55,736 nucleotides of DNA, taken from CAZPMT01 sp964587655 (lineage in GTDB: Bacteria; Hydrogenedentota; Hydrogenedentia; Hydrogenedentales; SLHB01). The notes under the pieces were generated by a model that was not told where the DNA came from, searched no databases, and saw only the letters and a program-made list of their open reading frames with translations. Below are positions 8,542 through 16,985 of this stretch, piece after piece (position 1 is the stretch's first letter; every line of letters begins with the position of its first letter). A program made the position numbers and the translations under genes. The DNA lies in NCBI GenBank assembly GCA_964587655.1, contig CAZPMT010000023.1, positions 1 through 55,736 on the forward strand, written 5' to 3'.

Positions 8542-9514
8542 CGATTTCCTCCCGCCACTTGATCACAGCCGCACCGGAGCCCTCAACCATAACGGTTGCG
8601 ACGCATGAAGCGATGACCTTGCCTTGACGCAGCGTGGCGATGCCGGTGATTGTAAAGAATTGCGAGTCGACCTTGCAATGCTGCTGCAAGGTCGCAAGCG
8701 CTTCTCCGCTGATGCCCGTCTTCTCAGCCAAATCTTCGAAACTCGTGAAATCTTGATCGTCCTCGGTGTAGAGCTCGCCGTCAGAACCGGCGCGATAGGC
8801 TAAGATCGCACTGATAGCATTTGCGCGGAGACTGGGTATGCACTTGAGCACCGCTCCGGAGGCGGTATTGATATTGACCCTGCCGTCACCCCAGCATGTC
8901 AGGAGGTCCTTTAGACCGGCCTTCTTCTCGTCCCCAAACCAATCCCTGTCCTTGATGTCGCCGACTTCGCGCAGTTCCTCGATGGTCTGGAAGGGTTGGG
9001 GCATCTCCTTTGCGTCAGGATCGCCCAGGCGGCGTTTCATGATGGCGCGCACCGCTTCGAGGCTGAGCGGTTTCACGTTCTTCAGCAGTTCTTCATTCGA
9101 GCCGTTGATGCAGATCAGGCTCTCTTCGTCGCGCATGACGTACTTGCATATCTCGTTCTCGAACTCGTCTCCCTCGGGAAGCGTGAAATATGCCTTCTCC
9201 TTGAACATGTCCATCGTATGCGCCCATTTCTGGCTGTAACCCGTGCGCCCGGATTGCTTGTTGATCGCGTCGATGACGGCCTTGTTGCGCAATTCGACAA
9301 TGCCGCGCGCCACGGCGCCGCGCGCCATGAACATGGCCCGCGTATGGTCGAACGTGAACGTGGCGGCGCGCGCGTCCATGACGGCCCTGCGCTGGAACCC
9401 GATCGTGATCACAGTGAGGATGGCAAGTATCCACAGCACGCAGACGAGAACGAATCCCTTCTCGCCGCTCTTGCGGCCCTCTCTCTTGCGGCATTCTGAG
9501 ATTCGAGTCTTCAC
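8531..9514 (-). CDS. gspK: Type II secretion minor pseudopilin GspK
   Basis: 327-residue minor pseudopilin that caps the pseudopilus tip with GspI and GspJ. The leader ends in EKG followed by FVLVCVLWILAILTVITIGF, and the usual Glu at +5 is absent, as is typical of GspK. The large insertion domain is followed by a helix-hairpin-helix-like segment with VNINTASGAVLKCIPSL, a strong GspK mark. The start is a GTG whose last two bases overlap the gspJ stop (GTGA), so translation is probably coupled. A stretch with Asp/Glu residues (GSDGELYTEDDQDFTSFEDL) may bind calcium, as known in the family. Confidence 0.9.
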   Translation of the reverse strand: MKTRISECRKREGRKSGEKGFVLVCVLWILAILTVITIGFQRRAVMDARAATFTFDHTRAMFMARGAVARGIVELRNKAVIDAINKQSGRTGYSQKWAHTMDMFKEKAYFTLPEGDEFENEICKYVMRDEESLICINGSNEELLKNVKPLSLEAVRAIMKRRLGDPDAKEMPQPFQTIEELREVGDIKDRDWFGDEKKAGLKDLLTCWGDGRVNINTASGAVLKCIPSLRANAISAILAYRAGSDGELYTEDDQDFTSFEDLAEKTGISGEALATLQQHCKVDSQFFTITGIATLRQGKVIASCVATVMVEGSGAAVIKWREEIVES

Positions 9515-10257
9515 AGCTTACTCATCCCGATCTTTTTCTCGTCATAGGGTGTCGTTGGACCACGGAAAGAGGTGCGCAACGAGAAACGGGTCTTGCCGGA
9601 TTCCGAGGTCGGGTCTTTGAGCGTCAGGTCCACCTTGATGCCTTGCGGCAAACCCCAGCCTTCGCGGCTCTCCTTGAGGACAATGGGATCGAGCCATTGG
9701 GGCGGTTCATTCGCTTTCCGCTCGTGAGGCGGAATCCAGAAATATGTGAAATCGAGGCCCGCGACGCCCTCCGATACGAGTTCGAACTTCTTCTTCCGGC
9801 CGAGCTTGACGCGCGTCCTATCCACCTTGCCGTCATCGGACATCTTTAGCGGCAGCGGCTTCAACACAATGGCCTCTTCGCGGACGAAACTTTTTCCAGT
9901 GCGGTTGAACCGGTACTGCACCCACAACACACGAGGGCCCTCGCCCTTGTCGACGTTCATGGGCGGCGCAACGGTAAAGAACTCGACCTCGTCGTGCGTG
10001 CCCTGAAACAGATGCTCCGCGCCGCCGAGCATGCAGCCCAGTTCTCTCGATAGAACGCTCAACGCGGTCCGCCCATTCTGATATGTGGCGAGATGGGATT
10101 CGCCCAGCCGCCACGCCCGCAGCGTGTTCCCGAAGGCAACGTATACGGAGGTCATCACGAGGGTAAGGACCGTGGCGGCAACGATCAGCTCGGCAAGGGT
10201 AAAGCCGAGGTCCCGCTTGCTGGATAGAGGGCCAATGGTCGCGGAATCAGGCGTCAT
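9511..10257 (-). CDS. gspJ: Type II secretion minor pseudopilin GspJ
   Basis: 248-residue minor pseudopilin. The prepilin leader ends in RDLG and is followed by FTLAELIVAATVLTLVMTSV, with Glu at +5. The rest is a long beta-rich GspJ domain with a WVQYRFNRTG strand and a C-terminal segment (GIKVDLTLKDP) common in the family. I set the start at the ATG that overlaps the gspI stop (ATGA at 10254-10257); an upstream ATG at 10302 lies inside gspI. With GspH, GspI and GspK it would form the tip of the pseudopilus. A separate prepilin peptidase is required and is not in this window. Confidence 0.88.
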   Translation of the reverse strand: MTPDSATIGPLSSKRDLGFTLAELIVAATVLTLVMTSVYVAFGNTLRAWRLGESHLATYQNGRTALSVLSRELGCMLGGAEHLFQGTHDEVEFFTVAPPMNVDKGEGPRVLWVQYRFNRTGKSFVREEAIVLKPLPLKMSDDGKVDRTRVKLGRKKKFELVSEGVAGLDFTYFWIPPHERKANEPPQWLDPIVLKESREGWGLPQGIKVDLTLKDPTSESGKTRFSLRTSFRGPTTPYDEKKIGMSKL

Positions 10258-10769
10258 GGCGATCTCTTTTCTTCGGGTATGAAGAGCTTTTCGGGGGTCC
10301 ACAGGGTCTGGGCGGTCTGCTCATACTTGCGCCCGAAACGTTCCCATAAGACCGTCGCTTCGATCTTCGCGAGATAGCGTGCGTCCAGCTTGAGCTTCTC
10401 CATTTCCTCCGCCGGCGCATCCGCGGGGAACTCAGGCTCCGGAACATCAACCTTTGAGACCTGCCACTTGTAGCTGAATCGCGCGTGTTCTCCATCGAAT
10501 CGCCCGGATTTCGACGCCTCGACGAGTTGCGGCTGCAACTCGAGCATCGAGATCGTCTCCTCGATGAGAAAACGGGCTTCGGTGTAATCGCGTGCTTGTC
10601 CACGAACGACAATCGTCTCGCGCATGGCCCTGTTGATCGCAATCAGGCCGACGCTCAACAACACCATCGCAACCATGGTCTCGAAAAGGATATACCCGCC
10701 GCTCCTGCAACGGCGCACGGGAGGGCAAATCGCGCGAGAGCGGGATTTGGCGGCTGCGATCCGGATCAT
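10254..10769 (-). CDS. gspI: Type II secretion minor pseudopilin GspI
   Basis: 171-residue pseudopilin beginning at the ATG that overlaps the gspH stop (ATGA at 10766-10769) and follows AAGGAG. The basic leader, rich in Arg and Cys, ends in SGG before YILFETMVAMVLLSVGLIAI, with Glu at +5. The length is somewhat above the usual 120-130 residues because of an acidic C-terminal region. Longer in-frame starts upstream only cover gspH in another frame. The identity as GspI is by position between H and J and by the VAMVLLSVGLIAINRA helix pattern. Confidence 0.82.
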   Translation of the reverse strand: MIRIAAAKSRSRAICPPVRRCRSGGYILFETMVAMVLLSVGLIAINRAMRETIVVRGQARDYTEARFLIEETISMLELQPQLVEASKSGRFDGEHARFSYKWQVSKVDVPEPEFPADAPAEEMEKLKLDARYLAKIEATVLWERFGRKYEQTAQTLWTPEKLFIPEEKRSP

Positions 10770-11305
10770 CCTTTCTCCTTGACCTCGAGTTGCCCGAGGG
10801 AGCCTTTTGTCGCGACGGTAACGGAGCGGCCGTCCTCGTGCCGCAGCGTCACTTCGGCAACGTCGCACGCCCCGTTGGGATAGAAGGAAATGAAGTAATA
10901 CTTCTCCTTGCGGTCCTTTCGCGCCTTGATCTTGTCAAAGGTGAGCCGCTCCGGCAGGAACATGCTCTGGCCTTGGCGCTCGTCGATCGACTCGAAGGTT
11001 TTCTTCCGCTCCTCCATGCCGGCAAAGCGAGTGAGCCAGTATTCGCTGCGTTCCTGATCCATGAGGAGCAGGTACTCACGGGTGTCAGTCACGGCGCGTT
11101 CCTGCGCGTATCGGAGCGTGGACACGAAATCCCGCACGGCGTGGTCGCGTTCCAGCTTCGCCATGGAGCCGCCGAAGACGGGCACTACTGCCGCGGACAT
11201 GATCAAGATAATGGTCATGACGATGATCAGCTCCATCAGTGAGAAACCGTGGGAGCCGGGTATCGGGTATCGGGTATCGGGTTTCGAGAGGGCGTGCGGG
11301 AGCAT
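10766..11305 (-). CDS. gspH: Type II secretion minor pseudopilin GspH, leader partly repeat-derived
   Basis: 179-residue pseudopilin with HG/FSLMELIIVMTIILIMSA at the cleavage site (cleavage after G20, Glu at +5). It was started at the second of two close ATGs because AGGA lies 5 bases before it; starting at 11311 would add two residues. The 19-residue leader includes KPDTRYPIPGS, encoded by a run of TATCGGG repeats that is clearly a mobile or slipped repeat. The upstream open frame (to 11491) is low-complexity repeat sequence and is not counted as coding. The body is a beta-rich GspH/FimT-like domain with RDFVSTLRYAQERAV. Confidence 0.82.
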   Translation of the reverse strand: MLPHALSKPDTRYPIPGSHGFSLMELIIVMTIILIMSAAVVPVFGGSMAKLERDHAVRDFVSTLRYAQERAVTDTREYLLLMDQERSEYWLTRFAGMEERKKTFESIDERQGQSMFLPERLTFDKIKARKDRKEKYYFISFYPNGACDVAEVTLRHEDGRSVTVATKGSLGQLEVKEKG

Positions 11306-11447
11306 TTTCATCCTGGGTACGGCGGTCAAGATTGAAGGCGCTTTTCGAAATGGTGGACTGGGTGGACGAAGTGGACTGGGTGGACAGGATGGACATTGAT
11401 AAGATTCATCTGCCGGATTCTGCCCATTCCGTCCATTCCGTCCATTG
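11257..11447. repeat. Composite simple-repeat element between gspG and gspH
   Basis: Three parts are visible: GGGTATC repeated three to four times (11257-11285), a run of GTGGAC units about 9 bases apart (11353-11396), and its roughly inverted counterpart of CCATTCCGT units (11421-11447). Similar GTGGAC runs occur at 34132-34188 and as GTCCAC at 21867-21900. The element separates two genes that are otherwise tightly packed and provides the start of gspH. Confidence 0.7.
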
Positions 11448-11523
11448 CTTGGAGAAGCCCAACTGGCTCCAATTGCCGAATTTGGGTTCATGGATCTTTC
11501 AGCCCATTATCGAGGAAAGGGCG

Positions 11524-11904
11524 CTAATTCTCGACCTCGTGCACCGAAGTTTGCGTAACATCGTCCGCGGTGCCGGGAGCGCCGTCCGCACCCGCTGAGG
11601 TAACGGTATAGCTGCTACCTTGGGGCTTGTAGATGTACTCGTTGCCCCAGGGGTCCTTGTTCAATTCTTTTACGTACTTGCGCTTCGCGACGAGGTCTTG
11701 CAGCGAGGCGGGCAACTTGTCGTTATGGTCAAGGGCGTACAAGTCGATAGCTGTGTTGTAAAGGGCGATGTCGCCTTTCGCAGCCTTAATGCGCGCCTCC
11801 TGGGCCCGTCCCAGGAACGACAAGGAAACCATGCCGGCAAGGATGCCGATGATCACCGTCACGAGGATCAACTCGATCAGCGTAAATCCGCCCTTGTTAT
11901 CCAT
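11524..11904 (-). CDS. gspG: Type II secretion major pseudopilin GspG
   Basis: 126-residue major pseudopilin. A short leader MDNKGG precedes FTLIELILVTVIIGILAGMV, with cleavage after the glycine and Glu at +5. The C-terminal region has the family marks LPASLQDLV, DPWGNEYIYKPQG and the calcium-binding loop SAGADGAPGTADDV. Length and motifs are textbook GspG. It polymerises into the periplasmic pseudopilus driven by GspE and GspF. It lies 12 bases after gspF; the following gspH is displaced by a repeat element. Confidence 0.95.
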   Translation of the reverse strand: MDNKGGFTLIELILVTVIIGILAGMVSLSFLGRAQEARIKAAKGDIALYNTAIDLYALDHNDKLPASLQDLVAKRKYVKELNKDPWGNEYIYKPQGSSYTVTSAGADGAPGTADDVTQTSVHEVEN

Positions 11905-11916
11905 TACACACCTCCG

Positions 11917-13128
11917 TTATCCAACTTGCGAACTCAACGTCAGCATCGGCAAGAGCATGGCGATTACCAGGAAACCGATGATGACACCCATTATGACAAT
12001 CAGAATTGGCTCAAAGAGGGCCGCCATCGCCTTCACGGCGCGGTCAACCTCCTGATCATAGGCATCCGCGATGCGCTTGGCCACCGCGCCGAGGCGTCCG
12101 CTCTCCTCACCCACGGCGAACATGTTGATGACCATCGGCGGGAAGTGCTTCGTCTGACGGAGGCTGTCGCTGATGCTCTCTCCCTCGATTACGCGCCCGT
12201 GGATGGTTTCGACCTCCGCGGCGATGGCCTTGTTCGAGAGGGTATCGACGGTGATCTTGATGGCCGTCAGGACGGGCACGCCGTTGTCGAGCAGGGTGCC
12301 CAGCGTACGAGCGAACTTGGCCATTTCGTAGCGCTGGACAACCGCGTTGACGGCGGGAACGCGCAAGAGGAATCTATCAAAGTTGAGCCGGCCCGCCGGA
12401 GTCCGAACGTATGAGACGACCGCCGCGATCACGCCGGCCAGCGCAAGCAGCACGGCCCACCAGAATTTCCCCATGAAGTCGCATAGCGCCATTACAACGA
12501 TGGTCGGCCATGGCAAGGTGGCGTTGAAGTCCTTGAAGATGGTCACGAACTTTGGAAACACAAACGATACCAGGATGAATATCGCCGAGCTGCCCACCAC
12601 CAACAGGAACGCCGGATAGATCATGGCCGAAACCGCCTTGCCCCGGAGTTCTTCTTCCTGCTCGCCGAACGCGACGATGCGCCACATGACTTCTTCGAGC
12701 ATGCCCCCGGTCTCACCGGCGCGGATCATGTTGCAGAACATCGGGGGAAAGATTTTCGGATGGCGTTCGAGCGCCTCGGCGAAGGTGCTGCCTTTTTGAA
12801 CGTCCTCGCGAATGCCCGCGATGACGGTGACAAGTTTGGGGTTTTCGGTCTGTTCGACGAGGGTCCCCAGGGCGCGCGTGATGGGCATGCCGGATTCGAT
12901 CAGATTGGCTAGCTGGCGGAAGAAAAGGTTGCGGTCCCTGAGCCGGATGCGGACAAGCGCGTGGCGGAGGGTATCCTTCTTCTCCTCGCCTTGATATTCC
13001 TCGATGCTGATCGGGAAGTATCCCATGTCGCGCAGCCGCGCAATTGCGGCGCGCTGGCTCTCCGCTTCGAGGACTCCGCTCGTCACGGCGCCGGGACTCT
13101 TTTTTACCTCATACTTGAATTGCGGCAT
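11917..13128 (-). CDS. gspF: Type II secretion inner-membrane platform protein GspF
   Basis: 403-residue polytopic membrane protein. Two repeated cytoplasmic helical domains (T2SSF), each followed by membrane helices: AVSAMIYPAFLLVVGSSAIF near the middle and ILIVIMGVIIGFLVIAMLLP at the end. Conserved segments include FFRQLANLIESGMPITRAL and MIRAGETGGML, then KFARTLGTLLDNGVPVLTA. The start MPQFKYEV is the typical GspF N-terminus and overlaps the gspE end by 20 bases. A start at 13149 would add seven residues. GspF couples the ATPase to pseudopilin insertion. Confidence 0.95.
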   Translation of the reverse strand: MPQFKYEVKKSPGAVTSGVLEAESQRAAIARLRDMGYFPISIEEYQGEEKKDTLRHALVRIRLRDRNLFFRQLANLIESGMPITRALGTLVEQTENPKLVTVIAGIREDVQKGSTFAEALERHPKIFPPMFCNMIRAGETGGMLEEVMWRIVAFGEQEEELRGKAVSAMIYPAFLLVVGSSAIFILVSFVFPKFVTIFKDFNATLPWPTIVVMALCDFMGKFWWAVLLALAGVIAAVVSYVRTPAGRLNFDRFLLRVPAVNAVVQRYEMAKFARTLGTLLDNGVPVLTAIKITVDTLSNKAIAAEVETIHGRVIEGESISDSLRQTKHFPPMVINMFAVGEESGRLGAVAKRIADAYDQEVDRAVKAMAALFEPILIVIMGVIIGFLVIAMLLPMLTLSSQVG

Positions 13129-14863
13129 CGCCTGTCTCGATAGCGTCAATCACGTCCGCGTCCGAGGTGACGCGCATGACATCCTCAATTGTGGTCTTCC
13201 CCCGGCATACCTGCGTCCAACCGGACTCGCGCAACGTCTTCATACCCAGTTGCCGCGCCTTCCGTTTGATGTCGGTCGAAGGCGAGCGCCGGTACGTCAT
13301 CTCCTTGATCGGATTCGAGAATGCCAGCATCTCGTAGATCGCGACGCGCCCACGATAGCCGGTATGGCGGCACGCATCGCATCCACGGCCGCGCCGCAGT
13401 TGCGCGCCGGGCGGGAGCGAAGTGACGCCGGCATTCCTCAAGACTTCCTCGCTCGGCACGTAGTCCTCGGCGCAGTTCGAGCAGACGCAGCGGACGAGCC
13501 GCTGGGCGATTGCCGCGATCATCGTGCTCGCGATAAGGAACGGCTCGACGCCCATATCGATCAATCGCGTAACGGACCCGGCGGCATCGTTGGTGTGGAG
13601 CGTACTGAAAACCAAGTGGCCCGTTAGGCTGGAACGGATTGCCATTTCGGCCGTCTCATAGTCGCGGATCTCGCCGACCATCATAATGTCCGGGTCATGG
13701 CGAAGCATCGAACGCAATCCCAGCGTGAAATCGAACCCGATGCGCGGCTGCACCTGCATCTGCGAGATTCCCTTGAGCTGGTATTCGATTGGGTCCTCGA
13801 TCGTGATGATCTTCCGGTCGAGTTTGTTGAGTTTGTGCAGGGCGGCATACAGCGTGGTGGTCTTGCCGCTCCCAGTGGGACCTGTAACGAGGATGATCCC
13901 GTGCGGCTTATCGAGGAACGTCGCAAAGAGGCTGAGGTCTTCCGGGAGAAAACCCAACTGGTCCAACGTCAGAAACATCGAGGCGCGGCTAAGAATGCGC
14001 ATGTTGACCGTCTCGCCGTAAGGCGTCGGCAGCACGCTCACGCGGAGATCGTACTGATGGTCTCCCACGGAGGCGAGGATCTTGCCGTCCTGCGGCAGAC
14101 GCTTCTCCGCAATGTTCAGATTGGCCATGATCTTTATGCGCGACACGATTGCCGCCTGGAACCCGCGGATGCTCGCCGGAGTCGGAAGCTGGTGCAGCAT
14201 GCCGTCGATGCGGTAACGTACACGCAGTTGGTCCTCAAACGGCTCGATGTGTATGTCCGTCGCGTCCGATTGGATGGCCTCGACGATGAGTTCGTTTACG
14301 AACTTGATGATCGAGGCATCGATGTTCTCGTCGCCCAGGTCGGACCCCATCTGCTGGCCGTCCAGCGTGAGAATAGCCGCCACGCTGTCCGTGTCGCTAA
14401 GGATCCGCTCGACGGTATCGGCCCCGAGACCGTAGATGGTCTTTGTGGTGCGCTCAATCTCTTCAGGCGTGGTTACGACTGGGTCGACACGCTTCTTGAG
14501 CACAAGCCTAATATCATCAAGGAGTTGCGCGTTTAGCGGATCGGATACGGCCACGACGATGGCGCCGTTGCGCTCCTGAATGGGAACGAAGTTGTAATGC
14601 GTCGCGAATCGGGCCGGGACTTTCTTGACCAGATCTTCGGGGATGTCCATCTTGGATGGAATGACGAAGGGAAGGTCGCAGTACTTGGCCAGGGACCGAT
14701 ACACGGACTCTGGCGGGGCATAGTCGAGTTGCGAGATCACGTCGAGGAGCCCCTGGCCTGTACGCAACGCCTCCGCCCGCGCCCGGCTGAGCTTCTCCTC
14801 ATCAACGACGCCGTCCGCTACGAGCTGTTTCTCGAGGGCTTTCTTCGCAAGCACTATCGGCAC
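13109..14863 (-). CDS. gspE: Type II secretion ATPase GspE
   Basis: 584-residue cytoplasmic hexameric ATPase that drives pseudopilus assembly. N-terminal MshEN/GspE domain about 1-150; N2 domain with SDIHIEP-like ATDIHIEPFEDQLRVRYRID near 201-220; Walker A GPTGSGKT at 328-335; Asp box IEDPIEY at 355-361; Walker B IMMVGEIRD at 393-401; His box STLHTNDA near 420; tetracysteine zinc site C461, C464, C495 and C498. All catalytic elements are intact. It is first in the E-F-G-H-I-J-K-L-M-C-D operon, about 225 bases after the anti-sigma gene. A 100-base hairpin repeat lies between them. Confidence 0.97.
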   Translation of the reverse strand: MPIVLAKKALEKQLVADGVVDEEKLSRARAEALRTGQGLLDVISQLDYAPPESVYRSLAKYCDLPFVIPSKMDIPEDLVKKVPARFATHYNFVPIQERNGAIVVAVSDPLNAQLLDDIRLVLKKRVDPVVTTPEEIERTTKTIYGLGADTVERILSDTDSVAAILTLDGQQMGSDLGDENIDASIIKFVNELIVEAIQSDATDIHIEPFEDQLRVRYRIDGMLHQLPTPASIRGFQAAIVSRIKIMANLNIAEKRLPQDGKILASVGDHQYDLRVSVLPTPYGETVNMRILSRASMFLTLDQLGFLPEDLSLFATFLDKPHGIILVTGPTGSGKTTTLYAALHKLNKLDRKIITIEDPIEYQLKGISQMQVQPRIGFDFTLGLRSMLRHDPDIMMVGEIRDYETAEMAIRSSLTGHLVFSTLHTNDAAGSVTRLIDMGVEPFLIASTMIAAIAQRLVRCVCSNCAEDYVPSEEVLRNAGVTSLPPGAQLRRGRGCDACRHTGYRGRVAIYEMLAFSNPIKEMTYRRSPSTDIKRKARQLGMKTLRESGWTQVCRGKTTIEDVMRVTSDADVIDAIETGDAAIQV

Positions 14864-14987
14864 TCCGGAGACAACGCAACTTCCTTGTTTATCAATATGT
14901 TACCATATCGGCAGCTCAATTTGAAACGTGGAATCTCAAACCACGACTCGAAGTAAGACCGGAACGAACGCTTCTTAGCGTTAGTGC

Positions 14988-15087
14988 GGCTCCGTGGCCG
15001 CGGCGTCCTCGCCGCGTTTCGGCACGCGCACTTGACGTCAAGCGGTCCTTGACGAAAACGCGGCAAGGACGCCGCGGCCACGGAGCC
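14988..15087. repeat. 100-base hairpin repeat (family A)
   Basis: Arms at 14988-15019 and 15056-15087 are nearly perfect 32-base inverted copies, starting GGCTCCGTGGCCGCGG, around a 36-base centre. An equivalent element of the same size is at 55549-55648, and related half-elements occur at 24791-25090 and 39349-39416. It lies between the anti-sigma gene and gspE and could form a very stable RNA hairpin in a joint transcript. Confidence 0.85.
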
Positions 15088-15088
15088 G

Positions 15089-16195
15089 TCAGCGTGAAAG
15101 AGGTCCAAGCTCGGCCAAGGATTGCTTTGCGAGTTGAGCCAGCACGGCGTTGTCGTTCTCGATAACTTCGTTATAGCATTCCACGGCCTTGGCCGGGTCG
15201 TTCATTTCACGTTGATAGATGTGCCCGACCTCGAGGTTGAGCTGCCGCTTGGCTATCACGTTCGTGCAGCGATCTCGTGCGCGTTCCATGGCCGCCAGAC
15301 GCGCCGAGGCCTCGCCTGCCGCGGCGTCTTCGACGGCCGTCAAGCGCGCCATATCCTCCGCCGCGGAGGACGCAACGAAGGTCCCGGGATAGCGCGCGAT
15401 GACCCTCTCCAGTTGGGCAAACTGGTTATCATTGCTTCGCAGCGCCGCGTCCAACGCATGCAGTGAAGCATAGTCGCGCTCGCGCGCCTCGGCGAGGAGA
15501 TCCCGGCGCCGTATGCTCTCAACACTATTGACAAAGACCGCGGGATATCGGTCCGCCAGGAGTTCATAGTCTTCGCAGGCTTCCGGGTACCACCTCAAGA
15601 GGCTGAACGCGATGTCCGCCCGTCGAAGCTGGGCATCCCCGGCCAGAGGGTCATCGGGAGACTCCTCGACGGACTGTTTCAGCGCGCGGTAGGCGTTCGT
15701 GTAGTCATGATACCGCGCTAACCTGTCGGCTTCGGTCAGCGCGCATTGCACCGGCGAAACATCATCCGCTTGTAGGACCACTGGTTGGACGAGGGGTTGG
15801 GCGAGGGGTTGGACAAGGGGTTGCAACCCCTTGTCCCCCGAAGCGTCGGCCTGCCGCCATTGGTCGCTCTGAGGTGGGAAGTGGGTCATGGCAACATACG
15901 AGATAATAACGAAAAGCGCGGCTGCGGCTCCCAGAGGCGCGGCAAAGCGCCATGCAACACGCACAGAGCTGCTGCTCTCGGACTCATAGAGTCGGCGCCG
16001 GACGGCCGACACAAGGTCATGGTCAAGTTCGACGGCCTTCACCGGAATTGCGGAAGCCATCCGGACAAAAGCGGCGGCCTCGTTGCGGCAAGCGGGACAT
16101 GAGGCCAAGTGGCCATCGAGCGTCAACTGCTCATCATGAGTCAAGTCCCCGTAAACCGATGCGGCTATCAAGCCGCGCATCTTACGACAACTCAT
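15089..16195 (-). CDS. Zinc-finger anti-sigma factor with periplasmic TPR region
   Basis: 368-residue protein. The N-terminal zf-HC2 type domain has H29-x3-C-x2-C (HLASCPACRNEA) plus an earlier cysteine, and normally binds the partner ECF sigma factor. A membrane helix follows at about 85-105 (FAAPLGAAAALFVIISYVAM). The remainder is alpha-helical TPR-like repeats (YRALKQSVEESPDDPLAGDA; KAVECYNEVIENDNAVLAQL), predicted to be periplasmic. Between membrane helix and TPR is a Gln/Pro/Leu stretch (GDKGLQPLVQPLAQPLVQP) encoded by a palindromic repeat. The gene follows the sigma gene by 18 bases, the usual pair arrangement. Role inferred: it would hold the sigma factor inactive until an envelope signal arrives. 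Confidence 0.85.
   Translation of the reverse strand: MSCRKMRGLIAASVYGDLTHDEQLTLDGHLASCPACRNEAAAFVRMASAIPVKAVELDHDLVSAVRRRLYESESSSSVRVAWRFAAPLGAAAALFVIISYVAMTHFPPQSDQWRQADASGDKGLQPLVQPLAQPLVQPVVLQADDVSPVQCALTEADRLARYHDYTNAYRALKQSVEESPDDPLAGDAQLRRADIAFSLLRWYPEACEDYELLADRYPAVFVNSVESIRRRDLLAEARERDYASLHALDAALRSNDNQFAQLERVIARYPGTFVASSAAEDMARLTAVEDAAAGEASARLAAMERARDRCTNVIAKRQLNLEVGHIYQREMNDPAKAVECYNEVIENDNAVLAQLAKQSLAELGPLSR
15811..15836. repeat. Palindromic element (family B) inside anti-sigma gene
   Basis: A perfect 26-base palindrome GGACAAGGGGTTG / CAACCCCTTGTCC preceded by two shorter GGGGTTGG units. The same palindrome is at 16869-16892 and 25277-25298 between genes, and in degenerate form at 31555-31580 inside the kinase gene. 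Here it is read in frame as DKGLQPL. Confidence 0.85.
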
Positions 16196-16213
16196 ACCCT
16201 GTTCCCCTCTCGC

Positions 16214-16801
16214 TCAATGTGAGACCTCATACAAATCACCCAGTTCTTTCCTTAGCTTCTTGAGTGCTCGAAACAAGTGGACTTTGACACTGCCCACGGT
16301 GCAACCGATCTCTTCAGCAATCTCCGAGAGCTGGAGTCCTTCATAGTGCCTCAACAGGAAGACGGTTCGTTGCGTCTCAGACAACACGACCAGCGCCGCG
16401 CGCACGCGGGCCTCGATCTCCAACGCCCAGACCTCGCGGGCGGTATCGGCGGACGACGGCTCGACAACCGCGCGCTCGTCTTCGTTTCCACGCCTGTCAT
16501 CAACCAGCCTCTCGTGCTGTTGACGCTTGCGCTTGCGGATCGTATCGATGGCCTGGTTGGCGGTCAAGCGCAGGAGCCAGGCAAGAAACCCGCCCTTCGG
16601 CTGCCACGCGTGGATTTTCCGATACGCCTTCAACAACGACTCCTGGGCGACGTCCAGCGCGTCTTCGCGATTGCCCGTCACCCGGTAGGCGACGGCATAC
16701 ACGCGGCCCTGGTGTCTGCGGAACAACTCTTCAAATGCGCGTTCGTCCCCGCCCTTGAGCGCCGACGCCAGTTCGCCGTCGCTCAGCAAGGTAACGTCCA
16801 T
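16214..16801 (-). CDS. ECF-type RNA polymerase sigma factor
   Basis: 195-residue sigma-70 family protein with only regions 2 and 4. Region 2: AFEELFRRHQGRVYAVAYRV and DALDVAQESLLKAYRKI, then WLLRLTANQAIDTIRKRKR. Region 4: LSETQRTVFLLRHYEGLQLS and AEEIGCTVGSVKVHLFRAL, with a helix-turn-helix. The start was set at MDVTLLSDGE because upstream residues correspond to a repeat-containing leader. The Shine-Dalgarno sequence is weak. The anti-sigma gene follows directly, and then the secretion operon. By position the pair may control secretion genes. Confidence 0.92.
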   Translation of the reverse strand: MDVTLLSDGELASALKGGDERAFEELFRRHQGRVYAVAYRVTGNREDALDVAQESLLKAYRKIHAWQPKGGFLAWLLRLTANQAIDTIRKRKRQQHERLVDDRRGNEDERAVVEPSSADTAREVWALEIEARVRAALVVLSETQRTVFLLRHYEGLQLSEIAEEIGCTVGSVKVHLFRALKKLRKELGDLYEVSH

Positions 16802-16868
16802 GTCGTTTTCCCGTCTCACTCTAAGAACGCGGTCCACAGCCAAAAGGTTTACATGCTGCCTAAACAGA

Positions 16869-16892
16869 GACAAGGGGTTGCAGCCCCTTGTC
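16869..16892. repeat. Palindromic element (family B) upstream of sigma gene
   Basis: 24-base palindrome GACAAGGGG...CCCCTTGTC with one central mismatch. It lies about 70 bases upstream of the sigma factor start, in the 5' leader or promoter region. Confidence 0.8.
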
Positions 16893-16985
16893 CGCGGATC
16901 ACCCCCATGACGGTAGCATACTCGGCGCTGAACGGGGTAGTTGAAGGCTCCCACCATGATTCACGTGCGGTTCCGTAGCCGCAGT

